64,000 nt of DNA, taken from positions 3,201,176 through 3,265,175 of the forward strand of contig ML679963.1 of the NCBI GenBank assembly GCA_007922225.1, given 5' to 3'. A model generated the notes under the pieces. That model was given only the letters and a program-made list of their open reading frames with translations, was not told the origin of the DNA and did no database searches. Source of the DNA: Emydura subglobosa. Taxonomy: Eukaryota > Chordata > Testudines > Chelidae. The position numbers were made by a program, and so were the translations under genes. This document shows, piece by piece, positions 25,685 through 39,100 of this stretch. Numbering within the stretch: the stretch's first letter is position 1; each line of letters begins with the position of its first letter.

Positions 25685-27640
25685 CTGCAACAAAAACAGA
25701 AAATAATAGCAAAGTAAAACATTTGTTCCTAAGAAAGGAGAGAAAATGTTTGATTTTTTTATCTGTCTAGATCAGATGTTAACTTAAGTGTATTAACACT
25801 TCTCTAGCAAGTCTTAAGAGTTTTCGTTGCAATATGTGTTGCTAAACTGACACTCCTCCCTCCCAAGACTCGCCCTTCTTTTTACCATATTTGGATAGTA
25901 ATATGTACCTAATTACCCAGTGTATATGTTATGCAATGTTATACAATCTATACAACGTGTAAGAAAATACTATACTAATGAAAAACAGTATGATTTTTAA
26001 TTTATACTTTAGTACAATGTTCACGTTCTATATCGAAAATCCACAGAATGCTAGCATTTCAAATTGGATGTATAAGGCATACTTGTGCATCACTTTGTAT
26101 GTGTTTTGTATCACACAGCCAGTGCAATATGCAATAGAGAAATGATATAAAGTGAGTAAAAATACACAACAAAATATGAAGTTATGATTTCACATCTTAG
26201 GTATTGTGAAAGACATAATTTTGAAAACTCCTTACTGTCAACTATCGAAGAAGTGTAGGTATCCAAATACAGCTGATCTTCTAGAAGTGTGTTTATTGTT
26301 TGTATATATATTTTTAAATTTTATATATGACAGTTTTATCCTACTTAGCTAACGAACAATGACTGCAGGGGGTCTAATTAAAATTAAAATTTAATATATT
26401 CACAGTTGAATGTAATATTCTCGGCCCCAGTCTTTCAATGGGATCTGTTAGCATGGACCTCTGTGCCAGTGCAGATTATCTAACTGATGTTTTACATTTC
26501 TAACTTCTATGATTCTAATTATACAAAAAGTAGATGGATGTAGACTACATCAGATCTAATAGTTGCACTTGCTTCTCAAAACCTTCTGAGGTCAAAACCT
26601 TGTCTTTTTCCAATTTCAGATTTTTCCATAATCCCAATACATACACCACAGCTACCATTCACAAAGGACTTTATCAAAGAAAAATTAGGCTATGCAGCAG
26701 TCACATGTGTTCCATGGCATCCTGGCAATGTTTTATGGCCAGCATAATACTTGCAATGCCAAGCCATTAATATGAGGTCTTCTACTAGCCTAGACTAGCC
26801 TGAACCCACCCTATGTGTGAACATTACACACATCCTTGCCTAAAGACTTTTATCATACTGTATTATAACTTGGAGAATAAAAAGGTTTCAGCAGGAAAAA
26901 ACAGCTTTTTTAAGAGGCAACAGTAATCTGTACTAATTGTATTTACAACTCTGTAGTGACTCACTGCACGCAACAGAGACAAATAAACTCTACATTTCAA
27001 AGGTATAAAATATAATTTTTTCTTTTTATTAGGTTTTATATTGCAATGATCCAGAAAAGATTTCACTGCTATGTGAAAAAGGATTTATAAACAAGATCTG
27101 ATATGTTATAGATATAAGAAAAGAAAGCTGAACACAGGATTCATACATCTTGACTAAATCTACTGGCAGTGTACTCACATAATAAAATGTACACTTTAAA
27201 TTCCAGCCTATGCATACTGATTTACTGAGTCTTGTAGTGAAGTAATCTGGATAGACAGTTTATTCAAAAACCTGACTTAATGGTATTATTTCTTCACTTT
27301 GCTAAATTGTCACATAGTTTAAAGAAAGATAACTGTAGTAAATAATTTATTAAACAAACCAGAACAGTTATATTTTATACCAAAAGACTGTTATGTACCA
27401 TCCTTTGACCCCATTGTTTTTGGTCATGGTGCCAAAGCTATTACTTGCACGGTGACTGAACAAATGACTCATACTTTGAATCTTGTTTATAGAATTTAAA
27501 CAGTGCAGCACTTTGGAAAGTAAACTGTAAAATGCAAATACACAGTGCTAGTGAATACAGTTTCTCTTTTATTTTTGAATGTATGATAATGTTTATAATT
27601 CCTTGCAGGAGGCTGAGTGAAACACAGCAATTGTTTATAC

Positions 27641-27850
27641 ACTTACCTCATTTAGCAAGCAAGAAGTTTGTCTCCTAAGAAGAGCTTTCATAGAAAAGAT
27701 ACAGTGCATTTCCAAACATGAGTTTAGGACTAAAGCCATGGAAGCTTCTTTTATACTGTTAAAGCAAGTTAACTTCCAAAGAATATTTAACTCCTGGTTT
27801 CCCAGTACTATCTCTAATGGATTTGTGGTCATACATTAAAAAGAAACATT
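27641..27850 (-). other. Candidate ASPA 5' non-coding exon
   Basis: On the minus strand, AATGAG|GTAAGTGT at 27650-27641 is a near-consensus donor with the exon edge at 27647. ASPA coding exon 1 has an acceptor but no upstream exon assigned, so this is one candidate leader exon. The 5' edge is arbitrary. An alternative first exon could lie in the CpG island at 29 kb. Confidence 0.3.
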
Positions 27851-29092
27851 TAAAGAGTTTTCATTCTTCTGAGTTAAGATACTGACAACAATGTAATCCC
27901 TTATTACTGTGTTGTGCCAACATCTATATTTTGTACCCCTGAAAAATTATTCAGACACATATTTTGATTTGCTTAGTATCAATTTTAGTGTTGTTTTGGT
28001 TTTGGATTCTGTAATTATTGCTTTTTTATTTGTGCAGCAGGACAAAAGCAGTACAAAAGAGCAGAGTTGGGAGCCCTTTGTAAAGTTATTACTAATGATA
28101 ATAAAAGCTATTTAGTCTAAATCATTTTGTAGAGGTTCCTCTCTGTGTATTCTCCTCCTCCACAATGCTCTGTAGTGACTGGCTGTCCTAAAGACTGAGC
28201 AAAGCTGAACTTGACTACCTCCAAAGAGTATTAACATAGGGCTGCCTGTACCATGGTAACAGAGATAGTTGCCTCTGAAAGCAAAATACTAGGGGCAGGA
28301 AAATAGCCAGTATCTATTTGTATAGGTCAGTGCAGCCTGGTAGGAGTGGATATTTGCCCAGTTTGCTTGAAGGCATCATAGTGCTTAGAGCTGCCTCTAT
28401 CAGCACTATTTGAAAGACAGGAAGAGAGGTTGCTCCATTAAAACAGTAAGGGCTCCTGCCCTAGGGGAGAAAAATACAATGCACACAATTCATGCCAGAC
28501 CAGAAGCAAAGGACAAACCCTGGTAATTTAGCTAGGATCTGTGTGTACTAGTAACGACTGTACTAGGCTGCTGAGTGGATCTGCTTCACTTAAACAAATC
28601 CATTATAAAGATGATGAGACTAACAATATCTGAAACTGTAAGGATATTTTCCCTATCCAAACAACTGGGGCCCCATGACCTTTTCACCACTTAGAAATTA
28701 ACCCTTCCTTTGTACTTAATTGGCAGCACTATTAAGTGAACTATACGTCTTTTAAAGTTGTATATGAAATAGCATTTCTCCAACTACCAGAGCGTAGGCT
28801 GGGGCAGGTCTAAAACTAGGCACATCTACATTACTTTAGCTGTGTGTGTTTTAATTGTGAGGTTTCCAGGTGCTTTGATTTATTTTCATAATACTTTTTG
28901 TGGCTGAGGTAAAAGCCTGCCCAGACCTCATGTCCAAGGGAAAAGCCACTCAAAGGCTAAGGGGCGAAAAGAAGCAAGGATGAGACTCAGCCAGAGCTAA
29001 TGGTTGAGGGGAAACCCAGTCATGGGCGGGAGAAGTTTCTACAACGTTGTATGGCGTGTTTCTGTTGGAGTTCTGGCGCCCCCTAGCACTAG

Positions 29093-29098
29093 CACGTG
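29093..29098. promoter_or_regulatory. CACGTG E-box
   Basis: GCACGTGC palindrome inside the CpG island. It is the core for MAX-family dimers (MYC, MGA) or USF. Function is inferred from sequence only. Confidence 0.45.
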
Positions 29099-29157
29099 CA
29101 AGCGGCGCACAGATGCAATAGAACCCAAAGGGGAATTCATTTATTCCTTTTGCGCAG

Positions 29158-29162
29158 CCAAT
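29158..29162 (+). promoter_or_regulatory. CCAAT box
   Basis: AGCCAATC matches the NF-Y consensus and sits inside the CpG island. Confidence 0.5.
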
Positions 29163-29321
29163 CTCCCTACTTAGCCCCGTGAGGGGAGAGCACAAGCTGT
29201 AGCCTAGGTGCCTCTGATCATCTGTGTCTTCCACAGCCCCCACCCTCCACACATGCACCCTCTTCAGGGAGTCCCCCAGCCCCTCGCTGTGGAGAGAAGG
29301 GGCGAGCACCCTGCAATGCGC

Positions 29322-29330
29322 TTTCCCGCC
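29322..29330. promoter_or_regulatory. E2F-type site TTTCCCGCC
   Basis: Exact TTTCCCGCC, a classic E2F core, 50 bases from a second inverted-type site. It is followed directly by a T-run. Confidence 0.5.
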
Positions 29331-29379
29331 TTTTTTTTTTGCCTCGCGCTGGAGTAACCGCTTGTTCCAGCCGTTGATT

Positions 29380-29388
29380 TTTGGCGGG
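29380..29388. promoter_or_regulatory. E2F-type site TTTGGCGGG
   Basis: Exact TTTGGCGGG, also an E2F consensus form, followed by CTTTATATC, a weak TATA-like sequence. Confidence 0.5.
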
Positions 29389-31622
29389 CTTTATATCAAC
29401 CTCCCCTCAGCCCCGCCCCTCCCCCCCCGCCGTCCGTTAGCTCTGGGCAGGCAGGGTTTCAACTCAGCTTCTCCTTAGACCCTGATCCTGGGGCTGGCTT
29501 TTCCCCACTTTCCGAAACCCTGGGAAGGGTTTTACCCCCGTTTCTCCTCAACCCTTTGTCCTGTCACGACTTGTCCCTCAGGTCATTAGTTTGTACTTTA
29601 ACACCAAGAAAATAAAAGTCATTGTAAAATCGCACACGGCACAACAATATCAGAGGTCATAAAATTAAATATACAGGGTCATATGAGGTTTTTTTGTTCC
29701 ATTTTACAAATCTCACACATTTATTTTCATTGCTGGGTTATGGTACCTCCAAAAGAGTTTGAAATACAAATAATTACAGACCTCAGGGCAAATTCTGCCC
29801 TAATTTATGCATATGTGGTTGATATCCATGACATAAATTAGGCTATAAATTAGCCCTAAATTAGACCCCCCTCTCTCTCTGTATATATAGTTTGTCTATC
29901 TTATGTATTAGGTATTTGGGTTCTCATCTACAAACATGGAAGTGTTTAAAGTTAAGTAGATGCATAGTTAAGCATGTACATAAGTATTTGCAGAATAGGG
30001 GCAACTAAATTATATATTTGTGACTTTTTATTTTTATTATTAATTTTACTAATCATTTAGGGCTCCGTTCAGCAAACACACACAAATAACTTTTGCAGGA
30101 ACAGGATACAATATTGCCAGCTCCAAGTAGCATTATTATCTGTCCAAATTTTCCAAGGATCATCACTTTTTTGAGGTAGCTATCTTGAGAGATTTGTAAG
30201 GGTACTCACTAAACACTAAACTAAACACTAAACGCTGCCAGATTCCCGTTTTATGGGCTGTCCCATTTTATGGAAGTCCTGTTTTTTTGGTACCTCAGAG
30301 ATGGCAACCGTAAACTCAATAATTAAAAAATGATGAGTCAGGACCCCCAAAATGACAAGATTGGTTAAAAAACACAAGACTAAAAAAAAGGGGGGGGGAT
30401 TCTTTTTATTTTTATTTAGATTTCTCTGGCTTTAGGGTATACAGTATTTGCTTAATCTGTTCAAGCTTTTCTCTGCATCCAGGGCTAGAAACTACTTTTA
30501 AAAAATTATTTATTTAATGAAAGCTATGATTCTCATGAAATCTCTTGATTCCAGCAGGCGGGCCTTCAATAAAAATACCAAATATCTCAAGACTCACTAT
30601 AAAATTAAAAAAGTATGCAACACTGCATAGTACCACAACTACATATCACTTTATAAAACTTTTACAAAACTCATGTGAATATTACATCTAGAAATGTACA
30701 AAATGTAATTATTTTGTTATAGTGATTTTATGTGCACAACTATGTGACACCACCTCAGATGGGATTAAAGTCATTTAAAGTGAAATGATGTATATGGAAC
30801 AGCAGCTCAAACCCTGTTGTCTAGGTATAAAATACCATATGTGCATTCTAATTCATTGTTTCTACTTACAATTCTGTAGTGGATTACTCAAAAATTAAGC
30901 ATGTCAAACAAAAATCCATATATGTCAAATGTGAATGTATTTTAAAAGTTAATTTGTGTTATTTCTCTCCACAGAATCTCCAGTTTATAATGGATTCTGG
31001 CCATATCAAAAACGTCTTGCAAAAGGGAAGAGTTTAAAGCTTTTATGCTTATACAGTATTGTTTAGAAGAGCAAATTTCTCTCTTTCATTTTCACATTGT
31101 GTGCAGTGACACTATTTTTCAGAAAATAGTTAAACCATCAATTCTTATCATAACCGTTTTGATAATTAACTTTTCAGGGTTTATTATAGCACCACACTTT
31201 ATAGTAATGTTAAAGTTATGGTTAAGTCATCAATTTCCTTTTAATTTTCTATTTTCAGAGACATACAAAATTACCCTTTGAACTGAAATTTATAATGTTT
31301 TCAGTTCAAGCTTTTTTTAGAACATTTAAATTTATTAAAAATACACCAGGACAAAAATAGATCTAACTATGCAAAATATTTCCTTTTACTTCAGAAATGT
31401 AATAACTGTGGCCCTGATCCTGGATAGACTTACTCATGTGGCTTAATTTTATGCACATTAATGGTACCACCGAAATCAATGAGACTACTCACATAAGTAA
31501 AGTTAAGAATGTACTTAAATTGGTATACATGAACTGTTACACAAATAATGAAGTAAAGCTGTTAAAAAGCTGCATTTAGTTTAGTTATATTTATAATGTG
31601 AATTAGAGGTTTTTTCCTACAG

Positions 31623-31748
31623 GTAGATTTAACTGAAGTATAACTTTCACATGGTAAATTTGGAATGGTGAATAAATTATTGCATATTTGGATATTGTGA
31701 AAGAAATGAAGAGAAACTTAAGTGACAGTTCAACTCGTAGCACAGCAG
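31623..31748 (+). CDS. SPATA22: SPATA22 first coding exon (5'UTR plus start)
   Basis: Strong acceptor GGTTTTTTCCTACAG ends at 31622. After 83 untranslated bases, ATG at 31706 opens MKRNLSDSSTRSTA. Donor GCAG|GTATCA. The start is chosen because it aligns with human residue 1. Confidence 0.9.
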
Positions 31749-34700
31749 GTATCAATCACTTTTTATTACTGTACAATTTGAAAATCATTTTATTGATGTA
31801 TTTACCCAATTCTGCAAACGCCTACTACTGAGCCAGATCCCAGTTCTCAAATAGAGCTCCACTAAACATGTATCTTATTGGAAGGCTGAGGCTACAGTGG
31901 ACTCAGTGGAACCATTCACAGAGTGAAAGTTTAGCACATGCGTAAATGTTTGCAGTAGTGGGGTATTAGATTGAAAACACTTCAGGGCAAGGGCCTTGTC
32001 TTCCTTATGAAGTCCCACACTTTCAGGTGATGTAAAATAAATAATAAATTAATAAAAATGGATATAAATGTTAATTAAGAAATTATCATTTACCCATTTT
32101 ACGAATGCAAAATGTAGATTGTGTATCCCTTAGCCAGAAGAATTTGGTGGCTTTCCAATACTAAACAATACATTTATTTTAATTTATATTTAGGTTGTCT
32201 GCCTATACCACTATTCAATCAGAAAAAAAGAACCAGACAGCCACTCACTTCAAATCCACTTAAAAATGAGCCAAGTACCAGTGCTGAGATTCATAGTTAT
32301 GACTTTTCTGCCAGAACAATGGGTAAATAAAATATTTTAAAAACAGCATTTAAAACAATTTTAATTTTAACTTTATCATAACATTTTTTAAAAGTTTTAA
32401 GTCATTTTTGTCTAGAGCTCATAAGCATGCTTTAAGTTTTTTATAGAAAAATACATTTTGTAAAAGAAAAATATGTTCTACTCTTTTCTGTCCTACAGTA
32501 AGTTTTTCTCCTCTGTATAACTAAGCCCTTTTAATATGTGCCTGCAGGGAGGTTGACTTTTTTCTGTTTTAGAGAATGAAGTAGCATACTGGCATTTAAA
32601 TGGAGCCTCTTGAAACTGTGACCTTTTGTTTTCAGTTGGTTTCAATAGAAATTCAAGGTCCATGTTACAGGAAGGAACATTTATAGTGTGCTATTGTAGT
32701 CATGTAAAAGAGAAATAATCTGTCCGCAATATTGTGTTTTTAAAAGGTTATGACATAGAATTCTGTCAGGATTATTTATTGTCATCATTGTTATCCCTAC
32801 TAGTACTACTTAAAATAAAAATTTCTTTGTGCTAACTATGGACAGTTCTAAAACTGGTAGCTTAAGCATCAGTTAGAAAAAAAGGTATATTAAAATATTG
32901 CCCATCCTCTGTGTTATATCCCTGGAGCTGGGTGATGTGGGTCAATCAGTGCCCCTCCTCTCCAACTGGCCAATGGGTGCTGAAGACTCCAATAAGATGT
33001 GGGAGGAAGCACCTGGTGTCCCTCAGCATGAGTGTCCCTCCCTCACTATTGGGACTGTCACCTTTTCCTGTCAGCTCCATCAAGTTCCCTCATCTGTTGA
33101 AGCAGGTGGGCGGCATTTGGATACTTATGCGGAAAGTACATACATACGTCTTTGCAGGAGAGGGCCTAAATATATTTAGCACATAAACGTATTTTAATTT
33201 TTATCCATATGCCATCCTTTGTCTTTTAAGAATTAGGGTGGGAAATTGCAAAGCCAGAGCTGTCTCAGCTACAGAAAAAAACAAACAGTGGGTATGTAAA
33301 AACAAACTTTTTTGTCTTCTAGTTTTCTTTTAGTGACTTACTCATTTCATTATTTCATAAAACACGGTTCACGTGTTTAACCTATAATCAGACTGCTACT
33401 TTGTCATTCTAACATTTAAACTGTTTCTCTGAAAGCCAAATAGAACATTCTATGGATCCTTCCTTGTTGAAACATCAAAACACATCAAAGCCCAATATGT
33501 CTAATACTGGAAAGAACCTGAATATTTTGAGGTTGGTAAAATTTGGAATATCACAAGAAAGGAATAATACTTATTCTCATGTGAAATTACATCTGATATT
33601 TGTTATATGATTCCATGTTCTTGTAACATTCAAAAGAAACTTTCTGAATCTCAGATCATCACGATGCTCCCTAGCCTGTATTCTGGTTCTGAGCTAATAC
33701 ACGTTGAAATGAAAAATCTTTCCTTTGACTTCAGTGCACTTTGGATCAGGCCTAGAAGCCTAATCCTGCAGTCTTTACCCAGGAAGCACTGTAATACTCA
33801 ATGAAATTTTGCCTATCAGACAACTCTGATTTAGCAATGTGCTCATCTAATTTATCTTTTAACTAATAATTTATTTCTAATGATACATCAGCCTCTTTGG
33901 GCATGATTACCAGGTATGTACATGCAGAATGTATTTTGTACACTTTCAAACCAAATTTGAATTTGTATTTCAATAGTTCCAATTCAGCAAAACATTGTCT
34001 CTTTGTTGAATCAGGAGTAAATTGATAACTGGTATGAATGAATACAATCTGTTGTTAAAATTCCAAAACATATACTGCACACATGAAGGGTCTGTTCCTG
34101 CCTCCACTCCATAGACCATATAATGCCATGAATTTTCCAGCAGAACTATTTAGTCATGCTGAATTCTGCTTAAAATTTGGTGGTCTTATATAGCCTCATG
34201 TGCCATATTCCTATTGACTAAATTGGGAGTCCTGGGTATGAAATGAGGGCAATTGTTGCCCATTTTTTATACAGAAAAATGTTTAAGCAAACTTTAATCT
34301 TAATTGGAAAGTCATTACTGAACCTTATTATAATCCAGGCGAAGGCTGCTTGGGGCTGTGTTTTTTTGGAGGCCTCACTTCCCATGGAAACAACCCCACG
34401 CACAGGATAGTTTCTATCTCTTTCTATTTCCTGCTGTAAGACCAGTAGGAGGGTAAATTTCTTTCTGACAAGACTCCTCTAACAGCATAACTTTACCTCC
34501 AGTGGCAGGACTGGAGGTAGAAGTAGTTCAGTGGCTTTCTTTATGAAGTATAAAATCCTGAAATCATTACGCCAGCCTTAGAGCCTATTGTAGGAGTGAT
34601 TTTCGAGTAGAGACCGTGAGGTGGGGGTTCACGAATGTATTATTTTCTATCATTTGGAGAACTTGCATTTACAGCGTATTAAATTTGAGAATATCATTAA

Positions 34701-36087
34701 GGCCTTATTCCGGAAAGGATCCCTACTCAGGACATCAGTTAAGCACATGTTTAAAGCCCATTGAAGTTAATGCGACTTAAGCACATGTAAAATTAACCAC
34801 ATGCTTAATCGCTATCCTGAATAAGGATGAAATTAAGCACATATCTAAGTGCTTTACCTGGGCTTAAAGAAATGCAGTTTTTTTTTTAAAAATAGGTCAC
34901 AGAATAATTTATGGAATGCATGTATTTACATTTTGACTATGCAGGTCAAAATTTCAATAGGCATTGTGATATTGAACCATATATAATGTTGCACTGCAGG
35001 GCAGAAGAAAAGAATACCAATGCTAACGTTTGGAACAGAAATGAGCATATGTCGCCATGTAGCAGAACCAATTTAATATCTGATAGTGGAATAATTCGAA
35101 AGTTTGAGAATACCTCAAATAGTCTGAGAACTGTTCAGGAACTTAAACTGCCTGCCCATCATAAGACATCTCAGCATATTGAAACAACTGTAACAGGACA
35201 AATATGCTCATCCAAAGCGCAATGGCCAGTTATATCCAGCACCACATCAAGAGGTCTGCAGGATCGTAGTCCAGCATATAAATTTAAACATAATATTCAA
35301 CAAAGTAAAGTTAATGAAAAACAATTTGATCATGTTCCAGAAGACAAAATGATTCAGGTAAAATTTTGGAGAGTAGGAAGGGGAGAATTACAGGCCTCAG
35401 GACATACCTGTGGGGGGAGGGAAAGTTGTTTGAGGGAAGATGAAACCTCCATGAATTCTAGATGCTTAGCTGAACCCTCAACTTTGGAAGGCCTTGGAAT
35501 TAAGATTTTCATATTAAAATAACCTAAAATTTCCAAGCGTTTGCAAACAATTACCACTATGCCCTATAATCACATACACACCCTGGTCAGACTCTTGCTC
35601 AGAGTCCTGACTTAGAATTTGTCCCAGGAAATTTTATTGAAATGTTGGCAGCTACATTTTTGGATTTGTATTAAAGGAAGACATATCCTCACTTTAATGT
35701 AATTTATTGAAATAATTTTTACTACTGAAATAAAATTATGCTTCTTCAAGTCACATGTTGTGAAGGATGCAATAGAGTGATAATAGTGGTTCTTATTCTT
35801 CAGCTGTTTGCTGAATGGTAAAGAGTTGCTCTGCTTGTAGAAAAGCTGGCGTTGTCTCCTAATTTCTGTAGTTGAAATTCTTTTCTGTAAGGAGAACAAA
35901 TATATCTCTTTGTGAATATTGTACTTTAGTTTACTCTTATGCATTTACAAAACCTTTTCCAAATCTGTTGGCACACTTCACAACTCTTGTTAATGCAGCT
36001 TGTTAATAGAAATAAAAATGCTGACTGATTTTAGAAGTTTAATCTACCCTTCTGTTCTTTAAACTCTTACTTTTGCTGTATTCCTCA

Positions 36088-36122
<35 letters not shown>

Positions 36123-39100
36123 ATTTTGCTAAATACAACTTCTCTATCAAAAATAGCATAAATTTAGAGTAAGCAATGTTTCCATTACTTATGTTTTTAA
36201 CAATTAAAATCCCATTCTCTCTAAAGATATAACTTACTTTCTCTCTGTACTCCCATGTCATGCTCTACACTCACCAATGAATGATAGTCATCTCTTTGGT
36301 CAGTGTTGACTCCTATAGTAGTACAGTATAAATTTAAAAATAGCTGTTCATGATTTATTAGATTTATTTGTGTATGTTTTAGCCAACTGCTAGTCATGAC
36401 TTTGTTTCTATCTGATACTCAGCATGAAATAGATTGCACAAATTTGTGTGTTTCAAGCACGTTTATATTATTTCTTTGTCTTGCCAGCAATTTTTGTCCA
36501 CTTGACTGGACTCAAATCAGTTGCCTGGTGCATATGCATGGGAACTTGTCAAGTCCTACTTATTCTCTCCATCTAGTGTGGATTCTGGGACTTGTGTTTT
36601 AAAGTCATTTAAACACATTAAGAAAATCCAATTCCTAAATAAAATCTTCATTTTATGAAATGCCTTTTGTATGGGTGTGGGTGTGAAGGAGGGTTGAGTG
36701 AACACTGTTTTTAATAGGGGTACTTATTTATTTGAACAGAAAGAGTAGTCTATTGTATGATTTTTGTGATATCATAAAACCAGGTTGTATTGGACAGTTG
36801 TTTATTGGTGCTTTATAAATCTAAATAAATTAAATAACATGTTCATTTTAAATTCTGGATAATTAATATACGAACAGTATGTAACTGTCTATCTGACTTT
36901 AAAGACAGTAAAAATCTCTATTTAACTTGAGTTCTCATCTTCCCCTGAAAGAAAGTTCCAGCATATCAATTAAAACTTAAAGAAAAAGACAATTCTCTGC
37001 GAATTATATGTGCAGTCATTGAAAGTATGAAGCATTGGAGCCAGTATACTTATAAAACTGCACTATTATTTGAAGTGTTAGGTATGTATAGTAGTTTATA
37101 CTAGTAGTATAAAGTAGTATAAAGTAGTATAGTTTATAGTTAAAAATATTGGTGGATCAATCCCACAAAGACAACGAAGTTTTTATTAAAGAACAACAAT
37201 AGTCAAAATATTTAAAGAACCAATTCTCAAATTTTGATTAATATTTGACCCATTTCCATTTTAATACTGGCATGAGCTTCTAATTAATTTTATATCCAAC
37301 ATCAAAAGTGACCAAAATATGACCATGACAAAACTAAAAGTATTATTGGCCTACATCATTTAAACTCTCCCCATCTTAATATTTGTACTATTGTCTTTAT
37401 TTCTGTTATAATATTTTCTAGCTAAGGTTCAAGGGCAATATAAAATGAATTGAGGTAATTTAATCAGTGGTTTAAGCTGATGTAAAGACAAGTAGAGTTT
37501 CCAGCATATGAGAACTCTACTGGGAAGTTGGTAGCAGCAAAAGCAATAACTCCACTTGCAACCACAAACACCACTTACAGGTGGGTACAAAGGTAGAGGT
37601 GTAGAGGACAGCACATCATCAAAAGCGAGCTGCCTGAAAAGGGGGATGGCGATGGCGGCTAGAGAGTGCAGATGTAGCTCTGTGAAGAATTTCCTTTTAA
37701 TAGAGTTCTCATGTAATGTGATACAAATTAAAAATGCCTCCTTCATTTGAAGGAACCCTTATACAGAGCAGAGGTGAAAACACAACCTGAACTCCAAAGA
37801 CAAGAATTTCCCTGATTCAGGAAAGTGCACTTTACATCTCTCTGAAACTACTATCTAAAACTTGTCTATACTTAGAAAACTAGGGCAGAATTTTAGTGGT
37901 GAATCTTGGAATTTTGTCTATAAAATTTAAACTCTTTGATAAAACAATGAGTCCAACCTAAATTCTTCATATACCCAAGAGACAAATCCACACTTTACAA
38001 CATCAATTAAGAATGTATTAGCAGATTTTCTTTCTATTTTTCATAATAATGTTTATGCATATTTTTGCATATACAATTATTTGAAATAAAAATTGCTCAC
38101 CTGAGTGAACTATGGTGCAGTGTTTTAGTCATAAAACCCAGTTTGCCAAAATTCTAGCAAGGATTATATATACTTGTTATTAAATAGTATATAGCCAACA
38201 GAACAGATACAGGATTATTACATTTTTTAAAGAATTAAAGTAATTAAATCTTGAGACATTATTTAGGCTAAGAAACAGAAAGAAAATTTGCATTGAATTA
38301 TCCAGCTAGCAAAGGAACCAGAATTCTGCAATAACTTTTTAATATAATTAATCTGGGAATCAATCCAGTCCAAACCTGGAGTTCTTCTAAATTTGAATTA
38401 TTTTTGCAACCTATTTCACTTTTAATTTTTACTGACAATACATTAAAATAGAATTTGACAAAGGAAACTAGGGATGACTAATTGTTTTAGAAGTTGTGCG
38501 TGGCTGGGGATACCAAATGTAACATGAACTCATGGACCTTTTACATTGGAAATGTGGGTTACAAATAGTAATTTTAATGATTTAGAATTGATTTGCATAT
38601 GAGCAAGTACAGCTTTAAGAAAACTGGATCTCTCTTGCACCTGTACTTAGGGAGCTAATCAGTTTATAATCATGCTCATGGAAAAGCACAGTTTTTCACC
38701 TACTTCACAGAGACAAAATATGTGTTTACTATTAGTGTGCCATAAATAGCACTTAATTTGCAGTAGAATTCCCACTGATGTCCGTGGGAGCTATGCTAGC
38801 TAGAAGACACATCAATATGTTCCTTAATATTTTTGTCTATTGAATATTAATGCCACTTAATCTTTGTAGAGCACAGGCTTTAATAATGCTCTAATGTTTA
38901 CATCCTGGTTTACTTCTTGACATATTGTTTAGGCACACTTGATTCTGCAGTCACACCTGGAGCATATGGAGCAAAAAGTTTTGTCTTGAGAGATGGAAAG
39001 GAGAGTCTGTCATGTGTATTTTATGAAATTGTAAGTATTTTCTGTGTTTATACAAATATACTATCTGTGGTGTGGTTAGGAGGTTAATAATATGTATTCT

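Larger units (their letters stand above)
29020..29640. promoter_or_regulatory. CpG island, likely SPATA22 (possibly bidirectional ASPA/SPATA22) promoter
   Basis: About two dozen CpGs by eye in roughly 600 bases, with C/G runs (CCCCGCCCC, CCGCCGTCCG). The surrounding AT-rich DNA is nearly CpG-free. It lies between the divergent ASPA and SPATA22 genes, 2-2.5 kb upstream of the first SPATA22 coding exon. SPATA22 exon 31623 begins with an acceptor and 83 untranslated bases, so a non-coding first exon upstream is required. This island is the natural place for it. Confidence 0.7.

Noticed and set aside
28950..29478. Open frames on both strands of the CpG island
   Set aside because: They are low-complexity Pro/Ser/Leu-rich frames caused by GC-rich DNA with few stops, with no protein family resemblance.
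32898..33186. Two overlapping frames of over 90 codons in SPATA22 intron 2
   Set aside because: They lie within a dispersed repeat, and the frames are not conserved with its other copy at the window start.
34911..35522. 203-codon open frame starting with ATG, the longest in the window
   Set aside because: Only 35000-35357 is SPATA22 exon 5. The upstream ATG is intronic and the last part reads through the donor at 35357 into intron.
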